From: Hyphomicrobiales bacterium
GTDB taxonomy: Bacteria > Pseudomonadota > Alphaproteobacteria > Rhizobiales > Beijerinckiaceae
Assembly (NCBI GenBank): GCA_027484655.1
Contig: JAIXSM010000015.1
Location: forward strand, 30,011 to 94,010
DNA: 64,000 nt
Direction: 5' to 3'
Both the position numbers and the translations under genes were made by a program. This document shows, piece by piece, positions 9,150-17,436 of the stretch. The notes below the pieces were generated by a model. The model saw only the letters and a program-made list of their open reading frames with translations, ran no database searches and was not told the DNA's origin. Position 1 is the stretch's first letter. Each line of letters begins with the position of its first letter.

Positions 9150-9911
9150 TCACCGTCGCCGCTCGGGCGCGACGTTGGCCACCCGCGCGCGGCATTCGGG
9201 CGCGCGGCTCCGGGCGCGGGCGAAAAACGCGGCCGCCGCCGGATCGGCGGAGCGGTCGGCGATCGCCAGCCCCTCAAGGGCGCACACGAGCGCGTCGCGG
9301 GTTTCCCGCTCGCCCGCATCCATGCAGCCAAGACCGGAGATAACGAGCAGCGGGGCAGAAGCCTCATGACGGAAGCCGAGGCACGTGCGCGCGCCCTCGG
9401 CCCCGCGCACGCGCAACGCGCCCACATGGAAGGCGCCGAGGCGCGTCGGCGCCACATCGGGAACCGCAGCCGCCCTTTCCAGCGACAGCCCGGCCTCGCC
9501 GGCGCGTCGCGCCATCTCCAGCCAGAAGGAGACGCTGGCGCCCGCATCGTCGCCAGCGCGAAAGAGGCTCAAGCGCAGGTGCGGCGATCCGGGATCCGGC
9601 GAGCCGAACGCCAGTTGCTCGATGCGCCCGGGGCCAGTCGCCTGACGACGCGCATGATGAAACGCAGGCGCCGCGCCGAACGCATTGGGCTGCATCGCGA
9701 AAAGTCGGGCGCCCTGGGCATCCTCGAACCATGCCGGGGCGGGCGCGGGATCGGGATCGGGTGCGGAAGCGAGAGCGGCCGGGGCGGAGCGGGGCTCGTC
9801 AAGGCCCGCATAGCCGCCCAGAAATCCGGCGACAGCGCCCGCCACGAGAACGCAGCCCACGAGGCCCAGCGGACGGCGGCCGGCGGCGAGGAGCCTGTAC
9901 GCGTGTGACAT
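9150..9911 (-). CDS. Membrane-anchored hypothetical protein
   Basis: This 253-residue protein has one N-terminal transmembrane segment (about residues 14-33), a Pro/Ala linker (about 40-60) and a soluble, presumably periplasmic, domain. That domain contains EQLAFGSPDPGSPHLRLSLF and a C-terminal pair of cysteines around CLGFRH and GLGCMD. I do not recognise a named family. It is divergent from asd, separated by 217 bp. The topology suggests an inner-membrane protein facing outwards; no function can be assigned. Confidence 0.7.
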   Translation of the reverse strand: MSHAYRLLAAGRRPLGLVGCVLVAGAVAGFLGGYAGLDEPRSAPAALASAPDPDPAPAPAWFEDAQGARLFAMQPNAFGAAPAFHHARRQATGPGRIEQLAFGSPDPGSPHLRLSLFRAGDDAGASVSFWLEMARRAGEAGLSLERAAAVPDVAPTRLGAFHVGALRVRGAEGARTCLGFRHEASAPLLVISGLGCMDAGERETRDALVCALEGLAIADRSADPAAAAFFARARSRAPECRARVANVAPERRR

Positions 9912-10128
9912 CCGTCGCTCCGGGGCCCCAGCGGCCCCACATGCGCAGGATTCCGGCCAAACGGATTAACGGAATCATTACAGGCGCCCTCTCGCCTGCC
10001 CTAAAGGTTAACAAAGACTTGAGAGCGTGCGGCCATGCTGGCGCCGGATTGACTCGGACGCGCCCCCATGGTGTTGACGGGCAAATTTTTCAGCCGGTCC
10101 CCCCCGGCGGTCAGCAAGGATCACGCAC

Positions 10129-11157
10129 ATGGGTTTCAAGGTCGCCATCGCGGGCGCCACCGGCAACGTCGGGCGCGAACTGCTCGACATTCTGGCTGAG
10201 CGCCGCTTCCCCGTCAGCGAGGTTGTTCCGCTGGCCTCCAGCCGCTCCATCGGCACGGAAGTCTCCTTCGGCGACAAGACGCTGAAGTGCCGCCACCTCG
10301 ACACCTACGACTTTTCCGACACCGACATCTGCCTGATGTCGGCAGGCGGCTCCGTGTCGAAGGAGTGGGCGCCGAAGATCGGCGCGCAGGGTTGCGTGGT
10401 GATCGATAACTCGTCCACGTGGCGCTACGACTCCGACGTGCCGCTCGTGGTGCCGGAAGTGAACGCGGACGCGGTCGCCGGCTTCCGCAAGAGGAACATC
10501 ATCGCCAACCCGAACTGCTCCACCGCGCAGCTCGTCGTGGCGCTGAAGCCGCTGCACGAGCGCGCCACCATCAAGCGCGTGGTTGTCTCGACCTACCAGT
10601 CGGTTTCCGGCGCGGGCAAGGACGCCATGGACGAACTGTTCGCGCAGACGCGCGCGATTTTCGTGTCCGATCCCGTCGAGTCGAAGAAGTTTCCCAAGCG
10701 CATCGCCTTCAACCTCATTCCGCAGATCGACGTCTTCATGGAGGACGGCTTCACCAAGGAAGAGTGGAAGATGATGGCGGAAACAAAGAAGATCCTTGAT
10801 CCCAAGATCAGGCTCACCGCCACCTGCGTGCGCGTGCCCGTGTTCATCTCCCACTCGGAGTCGGTGAACGTGGAGTTCGAAAAGCCGATCACGGCTGATG
10901 AGGCGCGCGACATCCTGCGCGAGGCGCCCGGCGTGCTCGTGATCGATAAGCGCGAGCCCGGCGGCTACATCACGCCGCATGAGGCCGCCGGCGAGGACGC
11001 CACCTACATCTCGCGCATCCGCGAGGACAACACGGTGGAGAACGGCCTCGCGTTCTGGTGCGTCTCCGACAACCTGCGCAAGGGCGCAGCGCTCAACGCG
11101 GTGCAGATCGCAGAGGTGCTGGTGAACCGCAAGCTCATCACGCCGAAGGCGGGGTGA
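10129..11157 (+). CDS. asd: Aspartate-semialdehyde dehydrogenase
   Basis: This 342-residue enzyme reduces aspartyl phosphate to aspartate semialdehyde with NADPH, the branch step to lysine/diaminopimelate, threonine and methionine. The N-terminal GATGNVGRELL is the nucleotide loop, NPNCSTAQLV carries the catalytic cysteine, and RVPVFISHSESVNVEFE matches the C-terminal domain. AGCAAGGA lies 8 bp before the ATG. It stands alone on the strand, with no leu or trp genes adjacent. Confidence 0.97.
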   Translation: MGFKVAIAGATGNVGRELLDILAERRFPVSEVVPLASSRSIGTEVSFGDKTLKCRHLDTYDFSDTDICLMSAGGSVSKEWAPKIGAQGCVVIDNSSTWRYDSDVPLVVPEVNADAVAGFRKRNIIANPNCSTAQLVVALKPLHERATIKRVVVSTYQSVSGAGKDAMDELFAQTRAIFVSDPVESKKFPKRIAFNLIPQIDVFMEDGFTKEEWKMMAETKKILDPKIRLTATCVRVPVFISHSESVNVEFEKPITADEARDILREAPGVLVIDKREPGGYITPHEAAGEDATYISRIREDNTVENGLAFWCVSDNLRKGAALNAVQIAEVLVNRKLITPKAG

Positions 11158-11220
11158 ATGGGGGGCCTTGAGGGACGCCGCCCCTTGGCCTAGATTCAGT
11201 CTGGTCCCGGAGCGTGTCCC

Positions 11221-11451
11221 ATGGGTCTCTTGATCAAGGACGACGAAGTCGAACGACTCGCGCGCGATCTTGCGCGCAGTCAACATCTCGACGTGACCGA
11301 AACGATACGGCTGGCGCTTGAGGCGTACGCTGCGGCTCATGCGAACATAGATCTTTGGACCAAGCTCAAGCCGCTGCGCGATGAGCTGGATCGGGCCGGC
11401 CACACGGGACGGACTGCCGACAAGGCATTCTATGACCAACTTTCGACATAG
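11221..11451 (+). CDS. VapB-type antitoxin (Rv0623-like), no partner toxin nearby
   Basis: This 76-residue protein resembles the short antitoxin family with a ribbon-helix-helix-like N-terminus (LLIKDDEVERLARDLARS, then VTETIRLALEAY) and a C-terminal toxin-binding tail. Such antitoxins normally precede a PIN-domain VapC RNase and repress their own operon. Here the next gene begins 92 bp downstream and is an unrelated methyltransferase; the gap is too short for a toxin. It is therefore an orphan antitoxin or a solitary regulator. Confidence 0.72.
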   Translation: MGLLIKDDEVERLARDLARSQHLDVTETIRLALEAYAAAHANIDLWTKLKPLRDELDRAGHTGRTADKAFYDQLST

Positions 11452-11543
11452 AACCGGCGCGATAGCCCGCCCGTTGCGCGCGCGGGCGCTCGTGTGCCAT
11501 TGATCCTTTCAGACGAAGCGCAAACAAGCCGTCTGGAGGAAAC

Positions 11544-12698
11544 ATGTCGATCGCGGAACACCGCACCAAGCGCATTCTCACAACCCACGTGGGCAGCCTC
11601 CCGCGTCCCGCCTCGCTCTCGGAGCTGATGGTCGCGCGCATGGACAAGCGCGCCGTCGATCCGGCGGCGTTCGAAAACGCGGTGCGGCAGGCGGTTGTCG
11701 ATTGCGTAGCCTGGCAGACAGGTCTGGGCGTGGACGTCATCAGCGACGGCGAGCAGTCAAAGACCGGCTTCTTTGCGTATCTGCACGAGCGCCTCGGCGG
11801 CGTGCGCCCACGCTCAGCAGGCGCGAAGGGGCGCACGCACACCAAAGAGATCAACGCGTTTCCCGCGTTCTACGCGGCCGGCCATTCCGGCACCCAGCCC
11901 GCAGGCTCCGAGTGCGTCGACCCGCTTGCCTATAACGGCCACGCCATTCTCGCCCGCGACCTCGAAAATCTGAAGGTCGCGCTGAAGAGCGCCAATCCGG
12001 TCGATGTGTTCATTCCCTGCGCGTCCGTGGGCACGGTGGAAGGCGCCGTCGTCGACATGCATTACAATAACGAGGACGCCTTTCTGGAGGCGATCAGCGA
12101 GACGATGCGCATCGAGTACGAGGCCATCGTGGCGGCGGGCTTCTCCATCCAGCTCGATGACCCGCGCCTTGCCATGCATTACATGCTCAACCCGGAGATG
12201 ACGGTCGAGCAGGCGCGCAAGTGGGCGTGGCGGCGCGTGGAGGCCATGAACCACTCGATCCGCAACATCCCTGCAAATCGTGTGCGCCATCACACCTGCT
12301 ACGGCATCAACATCGGCCCGCGCACCCACGACCTTGAGATGAAGCACCTCACCGACGTGATCCTCGCGATCAACGCGGATTACTATTCGTTCGAGTTCGC
12401 CAACCCGCGCCACGAGCACGAGTGGAATATCTGGGACGGCGTGAAAATACCGGATGAGAAGATGCTGCTGCCGGGCGTCATCACCCACGCCACGGTGCTC
12501 GTGGAGCATCCCGAGCTGGTGGCCCAGCGCATCTGCAAGTTCGCCGACGTTGTGGGCCGCGAGCATGTCATGGCGTCCACCGACTGTGGTTTCGCCTCCA
12601 CCCCGCGCGCGGTGCCGGAAGTGGCGCCGGAAATCGTCGAGGCGAAGTTCCAAAGCCTTGTCGAGGGCGCAAAACTGGCGTCGCAGAAGCTGTTCTGA
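11544..12698 (+). CDS. Cobalamin-independent methionine synthase-like methyltransferase (MetE C-terminal domain family)
   Basis: This 384-residue protein covers one MetE-like TIM barrel rather than the double-length MetE. Zinc-ligand regions typical of the family are seen in HHTCYGIN and in ASTDCGF near the C-terminus. GGAGG sits directly upstream of the ATG. Single-barrel members transfer alkyl groups to or from thiols, and several are not methionine synthases, so no gene symbol is given. No met genes adjoin it. It ends in a palindromic repeat shared with the convergent flavoenzyme gene. Confidence 0.88.
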   Translation: MSIAEHRTKRILTTHVGSLPRPASLSELMVARMDKRAVDPAAFENAVRQAVVDCVAWQTGLGVDVISDGEQSKTGFFAYLHERLGGVRPRSAGAKGRTHTKEINAFPAFYAAGHSGTQPAGSECVDPLAYNGHAILARDLENLKVALKSANPVDVFIPCASVGTVEGAVVDMHYNNEDAFLEAISETMRIEYEAIVAAGFSIQLDDPRLAMHYMLNPEMTVEQARKWAWRRVEAMNHSIRNIPANRVRHHTCYGINIGPRTHDLEMKHLTDVILAINADYYSFEFANPRHEHEWNIWDGVKIPDEKMLLPGVITHATVLVEHPELVAQRICKFADVVGREHVMASTDCGFASTPRAVPEVAPEIVEAKFQSLVEGAKLASQKLF

Positions 12699-12723
12699 GG
12701 GCTTCGTAACAGATTGCAGGATG

Positions 12724-12810
12724 CGTCATGGCGGCGAAGGCCGCCATCCACGGCAGGCCACAGGTGAGATATTTTGCCTGTCGTGGATTCCGGCCTTCGC
12801 CGGAATGACG
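12724..12810. repeat. Paired palindromic repeat (REP/BIME-like)
   Basis: Two 29-nt arms (12724-12752 and 12782-12810) are inverted copies of one another with about 25 of 29 matches. Each arm also folds on itself into an 8-bp perfect stem with a 4-nt loop. The four differences fall in the stems and are compensated inside each arm. The element lies between two convergent genes, where it could end transcription from both sides or stabilise mRNA ends. Confidence 0.8.
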
Positions 12811-12827
12811 GCCAGAGCTTCAGCGCC

Positions 12828-13832
12828 TCACCCCGCCCTCCACGCCTCCATCAGAAATTCATACGAGCGCACGCGCGCGTCAAAATCGAAGATCGACGAC
12901 GTCACCATCACCTCGTCGGCCTGGGTCTCGCGCACAAAATCCTTCAGCCGCGCGACGACCGTCTGGGGCGAGCCTGCAAACAGACGACGCCGGCGCTGCG
13001 CCACGTAAGCGCGCTCCTGATCGGTCCACGGGTGCGCGGCGGCCTCCTCTGGTGAAGGCAGCGGCAGAAGCACGCCACGCGCGCGGCGCAGCCAGTTGAG
13101 ATCATATGTCAGCGACAGGCGCTCGGCTTCTTCATCCGTCTCAGCGACAACCGCGGCAACAGCGATAACCGAGTATGGCTGCGCAAGCGCCTGAGACGGC
13201 TCGAACGCCACGCGGTAGGCGCGCATGGGCTCGACGGCGTCATGATCGGAAAAGTGCGACGCGAACGCATAGCCAGCCCCGATGCGCCCAGCCAGATGGG
13301 CGCTGTAATCGCTGGAGCCCAGCAGCCAGAGGGGCGGCAGCGGCGCATCGGACGGCATGGCCTGCACCCGGTGAAACGGATGCCCCTCGGGAAACGCGCG
13401 CGTCTCCCACAGCATCAATTCCTGCAGGCGTTCGAGGAAATCGTCGCCCTGCCGCTCGTCAAGGCGACGACGCAAGGCGTAGGCCGTCGTCTGGTCCGTG
13501 CCCGGCGCGCGACCAAGCCCCAGATCGATGCGGCCGGGAAACAGCGCTTCCAGCGTCTTGAACCGCTCCGCGACCACCAGCGGCGCGTGGTTCGTGAGCA
13601 TGATCCCGCCCGAGCCCACACGCATGCGCGTGGTGGCCGCCGCCACACGGCCGATCATGATGTCGGGCGCGCTTGAGGCGATGGAGGGCATGCTGTGATG
13701 TTCGGCGAGCCAGAAGCGCTCGTAGCCGAGCCGCTCCACCGCCTGCGCCAGCTGCACGGTGCGCGCAAGCGCCTTGCTGGGCGGCGTTTGCGTGGTGACG
13801 AACGAAAGATCGAGAACGGAAAGAGGCGTCAT
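12828..13832 (-). CDS. LLM-class flavin-dependent oxidoreductase
   Basis: This 334-residue luciferase-like monooxygenase family protein has the family hallmarks WLAEHHSM near residue 40, VGSGGIML, an LGLGRAPGT block, and [12 protein letters not shown] for the second half. It probably uses FMN or F420-type cofactors; the substrate is unknown. The start is the ATG at 13832, where LSVLDLSFV begins as in relatives; the 58 codons upstream are arginine-rich noise. It follows the carbonic anhydrase gene by 14 bp and is likely in one operon with it. Confidence 0.9.
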   Translation of the reverse strand: MTPLSVLDLSFVTTQTPPSKALARTVQLAQAVERLGYERFWLAEHHSMPSIASSAPDIMIGRVAAATTRMRVGSGGIMLTNHAPLVVAERFKTLEALFPGRIDLGLGRAPGTDQTTAYALRRRLDERQGDDFLERLQELMLWETRAFPEGHPFHRVQAMPSDAPLPPLWLLGSSDYSAHLAGRIGAGYAFASHFSDHDAVEPMRAYRVAFEPSQALAQPYSVIAVAAVVAETDEEAERLSLTYDLNWLRRARGVLLPLPSPEEAAAHPWTDQERAYVAQRRRRLFAGSPQTVVARLKDFVRETQADEVMVTSSIFDFDARVRSYEFLMEAWRAG

Positions 13833-13846
13833 GCGCCTAATCTGCG

Positions 13847-14578
13847 TCAGAAGCGCGGTTCCGCCAAGGCTGCCGCGTGGGCCACGCGCCCCACCGCGGC
13901 AAAGGCGCCGCTGGCGGGATCGAGCGTGAGCAGCCGCCCGTCCATCACGCTGAAGAAGGCGCCGTGCAGCGCGAGCATGCCCCGCTCCTCGAGCGTGCGC
14001 ACGCACGGAAACGTGCGCAGGTTTGCAAGCGACTGGCGCACAGACTCATGGGCCAGCGTCTCGACATAGTCGCTGAGTTCGCCGGGTGCGGGCGGCCCAA
14101 GCCGCTCGTAGGCCGGCTGGATGAGCCGGATCCACTTGCCGATGAAGTCGCCGGGCGACAGCGGGCGCATGTAGGGATCGCGCTCGTTCTCCGCAAAGGC
14201 GCGCACGCCGCCGCACTGGCCGTGGCCGAGCACCACGATGTGCTCCACCCGCAACGCCATCACCGCAAACTCAAGCGCAGCCGAGGTGCCGTGGTAATCA
14301 TCGTTGGGCGCGTAGGGCGGCACGAGGTTGGCAACGTTGCGCACGACGAACAGCTCGCCCGGGCCCGCATCAAAGATGACCTCCGGCGACACGCGGGAGT
14401 CACAGCAGCCGATCACCATGGTGCGCGGCTTCTGGCCCATTTCCGCGAGCACGCGATAGCGCTCCTGCTCAGCCCGGTAACGCCCGCCGAGAAAGGCCTC
14501 GTAGCCGTCAATCAGCCGCTGCGGAAAGACGGCGGGCACGGAGGGGCGGCGGGCGGCGCTGGTGGTCTGGTCGTTCAT
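13847..14578 (-). CDS. Beta-carbonic anhydrase
   Basis: This 243-residue enzyme interconverts CO2 and bicarbonate. Zinc ligands are visible: C58 with the D60/R62 dyad (CCDSR), and H119 and C122 in HGQCGG. It is first in a two-gene leftward unit with the LLM flavoenzyme. The plus-strand gene opposite is a DUF3309 protein with its own ribosome site, so the 115 bp between them probably holds divergent promoters. Confidence 0.95.
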   Translation of the reverse strand: MNDQTTSAARRPSVPAVFPQRLIDGYEAFLGGRYRAEQERYRVLAEMGQKPRTMVIGCCDSRVSPEVIFDAGPGELFVVRNVANLVPPYAPNDDYHGTSAALEFAVMALRVEHIVVLGHGQCGGVRAFAENERDPYMRPLSPGDFIGKWIRLIQPAYERLGPPAPGELSDYVETLAHESVRQSLANLRTFPCVRTLEERGMLALHGAFFSVMDGRLLTLDPASGAFAAVGRVAHAAALAEPRF

Positions 14579-14693
14579 AGCGTGGTTTTACGCCCCGACG
14601 ATCACGGCCGCAACGCCCCGGTGGAACCGCTACGCCCCCGATGCATTGATCCTTCGTCGCGGCCTTGTAGCGACATCGCCATGGAGGGCCTGC

Positions 14694-14852
14694 ATGAGCC
14701 TGAGCACGATACTCATTGTTCTCCTCATCCTCGCGCTCGTCGGCGCGTTTCCGAACTGGGGCTACAGCCGATCCTGGGGGTATCGCCCAAGCGGCGCGGT
14801 GGGCCTCGTGCTGGTGATCGTGCTCATCCTCGTGCTGCTTGGCAGGCTCTGA
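14694..14852 (+). CDS. DUF3309 family membrane mini-protein
   Basis: This 52-residue protein is two hydrophobic segments joined by a short polar loop with the family signature PNWGYSRSWGYRPSG. The ATG at 14694 has GGAGGG 6 bp upstream; the longer frame from 14562 is not family-like. DUF3309 proteins are common in alphaproteobacteria and have no known function. Confidence 0.85.
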   Translation: MSLSTILIVLLILALVGAFPNWGYSRSWGYRPSGAVGLVLVIVLILVLLGRL

Positions 14853-14936
14853 CGGCGCAGCGGGATTTTCCTGCGAACGTCCCATGGCGCGGCCCCGGCA
14901 GGCCCGTTAGTTTGGCGTTCGCAACAAGGGAAAGCC

Positions 14937-15809
14937 ATGATCACCAGGCCGCGACGCAGCGTTCTCTACATGCCCGGCGCGAACGCGAGAGCGCTGGAGA
15001 AGGCCAGAACGCTGGCGGCGGACGCGCTCGTTCTCGATCTTGAGGACTCCGTCGCCCCCGCCGCCAAGGCGCAGGCCCGCGACCTCGTGTGCGAGGCGGT
15101 GCGCGCACGGGCCTACCCCGGGCGCGAAACTGTCATTCGCATCAATGGCTTCGATACGCCTTGGGGCGCCGACGACGTGCGCGCGGCCTGCGCTGCGGGG
15201 GCAGACGCGATCCTCGTGCCCAAGATCATGAGCGCGGCCGACGCGCTCGACGCCCACGCGCGGATGGACGCCGCGGGCGCGCCGCCTGCGGTGGGCCTGT
15301 GGCTGATGATGGAGACCCCCCGCGCCGTGCTCGACGCCGGCGCCATCGCCGGCGCGCGCTCACAGGCGCCGCGTCTGGGCGCGTTCGTCATCGGCGCCAA
15401 CGATCTGGCCAAGGAGACGCGGGTGCGCCTCGCCCCCGGCCGCGCCGCCCTGGTGCCGTGGCTCATGCAGATCCTGCTCGCCGCCCGCGCCCATGGGCTG
15501 GACGTGATCGACGCGGTGTACAACGACCACACCGACCTCGCCGGGTTCGCCGCCGAATGCGCGCAGGGACGCGACCTGGGCATGGACGGCAAGTCGCTGA
15601 TCCATCCGGCGCAGATTGCCCCCTGCAACGACGCCTTCACCCCCTCGCCCGAGGAAATCGCGTGGGCGCGCGCCGTGGTCGCCGCGTTCGAAAGCCCGGA
15701 AAACGCCGGCGTCGGCGTCCTTTCCATGGACGGACGCATGGTCGAGCGCCTGCACGCCGACATGGCGCGGCGCACGCTGGCGGCAGCTACGGCGGGGGAT
15801 CAATCGTGA
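14937..15809 (+). CDS. CoA ester lyase (HpcH/HpaI aldolase, CitE-like)
   Basis: This 290-residue TIM-barrel protein belongs to the CitE/Mcl group. RSVLYMPGANARALEKAR is the family start, DLEDSV supplies the metal-binding acid near residue 36, and LMMETPRAVL the conserved glutamate. GMDGKSLIHPAQI near the C-terminus is the family signature. Relatives cleave malyl-CoA or citramalyl-CoA; the substrate cannot be told here. It precedes the mitofilin/HemY pair, a position in which hemC/hemD genes are often found in related genomes. Confidence 0.9.
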   Translation: MITRPRRSVLYMPGANARALEKARTLAADALVLDLEDSVAPAAKAQARDLVCEAVRARAYPGRETVIRINGFDTPWGADDVRAACAAGADAILVPKIMSAADALDAHARMDAAGAPPAVGLWLMMETPRAVLDAGAIAGARSQAPRLGAFVIGANDLAKETRVRLAPGRAALVPWLMQILLAARAHGLDVIDAVYNDHTDLAGFAAECAQGRDLGMDGKSLIHPAQIAPCNDAFTPSPEEIAWARAVVAAFESPENAGVGVLSMDGRMVERLHADMARRTLAAATAGDQS

Positions 15810-15890
15810 CCTTGGCCGGTTTCTGTTTCCGCGGGGCTCGCAGCCCTGTTACAACGGCCTCGCACGAGCCGCCCCTGGGACCGCACGACG

Positions 15891-17426
15891 ATGACTGACG
15901 AGACCCCCACCCCTCAAGGCGCCGCGCCGGCGACCCCGAACCGGTCCGGACGCCGCAAGCCGCCGCTGATCGAAGGCGAACCCGTGCGCGAAATCGCGCC
16001 CACCGGGACAGCCTCCCCGACCACCCAATCAGCGGACACGCCGACGCAGGGCCCAGAACCTGCGCCCACGCCTGCGCCCACGCCTGCTCCAGAGCCTGCA
16101 CCCGAGCCGGCCCCTGCGGCGGCGCCGGCAGCCGCCACACCGGGGACGGACGAACCGACGACCGCTGCGACGGCCCCGCCCGGGGAAAATCCGCCCAGCG
16201 TGGAGGCCGCCAGCGAGCCCGCGCCCCGGCGACGCCTTCCCATTCCCCTTCCCGAGGGTCTTGGCGCCATGGCCGCCGTCAGCCTCGCCAGCGCCGCGCT
16301 GGCGGCGATCCTCGTCTACGCCGCCACGCCGTCAGCCCCCGGCGAGGGCGGCGGCTGGCCGGGCGCGCTTGAGGCGCGCATCGACGCTGTCGAACGATTG
16401 GCCCGCGACGCCGCACGCCGGGCGGGAGAGGCCAGCGAGGCCGCGCGCAAGGTCGCCGACGCGCCGCAGGCGGGCGCAGGCGCAAGCGCGCTGGCGCCCC
16501 TTGAGGGCCGGATCGCCGCGCTGGAGAAAGCAGGCCGGGCGCCGCCCCCCGCCTCCGAGCCGCTGGAGCAGCGCCTCGCCGCGCTGGAGAAGAGCATCGC
16601 CGCGCCGAAACTGGACGCGCGCGCCACCGAAACCCGGGCGCCCGTTGCGCCGCCGGTCAACCTTGATCCGCTGCGCGAGCAGGTGGGCGCCGCCGAGCAG
16701 CGCCTGCAAGCTCTGGAGCGGCAGCTGGCGCCCATCGCGAAGGACGGTCCGGACGCCGCCCGCAAGATCGAGGCGCTGGCGCAGGCCCTGCAAGGCGCCG
16801 ACGGTCGCCTGAAGGCTGTGGAGGAGCGGCTTCAGCCGCTGGGCGCCCGCGTAGACGAGGCCCGCGGCCAGGCCGAGACCGAACGCAAGCGCGCCGAGGC
16901 GCTGGCCGCCCGCGCGCTCGACGCCGCGCGCCTTGCGCTGGCGCAGTCCCTCGTGGGCGCCGTGGACGCCGGCGCGCCGTTCGCAGCGCAGGCGGACGCG
17001 CTGACCCGCCTTGGCGCCCCGGCCGAACGTATGGCGGCGCTGAAGGATAGCGCCGCAACTGGCGTGGCGCTGCCCGCCGACCTCGCGCGCGCCTTCGCCG
17101 CCCTGGAAGAGAAAGTGACCGCCCGTCAGGATCCAGGCCCCAACGCCTCGCTGGCGGACCGGCTGGCCAGCAGCGCCGCAAGCCTCGTGCGGGTGCGGCC
17201 GGCTGGAGAGCCAACCGGCGACGCCCCCGCGGACGTGGCGGCCCGCATCCGCAGGGCGCTGGAGCGCGGGGACGTGACGGCGGCGTTGCAGGCATGGAAC
17301 AGCCTTTCCGAAGCGGGCAAGGCGGTTTCGGCCGACTGGGCGGCGCGCGCGCGCGCACGGCTCGCGGCGCAAGAGGCGGCGCGGGCGATACTCGCCGAGG
17401 CGAGCGAACGGCTCGGCCGGACATGA
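15891..17426 (+). CDS. Mitofilin-like inner membrane protein
   Basis: This 511-residue protein resembles the alphaproteobacterial homologue of mitochondrial MICOS subunit Mic60. It has a Pro/Ala/Glu-rich cytoplasmic N-terminus (1-115), a single transmembrane helix (about 122-144), a long periplasmic coiled coil (about 150-330) and a conserved C-terminal helical domain. A short Pro-Thr repeat (PAPTPAPTPAP) occurs near residue 65. The gene ends 10 bp before the HemY-like gene, the arrangement typical of the group. It likely shapes or tethers intracytoplasmic membrane or links inner to outer membrane. Confidence 0.85.
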   Translation: MTDETPTPQGAAPATPNRSGRRKPPLIEGEPVREIAPTGTASPTTQSADTPTQGPEPAPTPAPTPAPEPAPEPAPAAAPAAATPGTDEPTTAATAPPGENPPSVEAASEPAPRRRLPIPLPEGLGAMAAVSLASAALAAILVYAATPSAPGEGGGWPGALEARIDAVERLARDAARRAGEASEAARKVADAPQAGAGASALAPLEGRIAALEKAGRAPPPASEPLEQRLAALEKSIAAPKLDARATETRAPVAPPVNLDPLREQVGAAEQRLQALERQLAPIAKDGPDAARKIEALAQALQGADGRLKAVEERLQPLGARVDEARGQAETERKRAEALAARALDAARLALAQSLVGAVDAGAPFAAQADALTRLGAPAERMAALKDSAATGVALPADLARAFAALEEKVTARQDPGPNASLADRLASSAASLVRVRPAGEPTGDAPADVAARIRRALERGDVTAALQAWNSLSEAGKAVSADWAARARARLAAQEAARAILAEASERLGRT

Positions 17427-17436
17427 CGAGGGCGAC

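Noticed and set aside
10111..11439. 442-codon open frame on the minus strand
   Set aside because: It is antisense to asd and the antitoxin gene; its composition is that of a GC-rich shadow.
11452..11543. A VapC-type toxin after the VapB-like antitoxin
   Set aside because: Only 92 bp are available before the next gene, and they hold no frame; no toxin is encoded on the other strand either.
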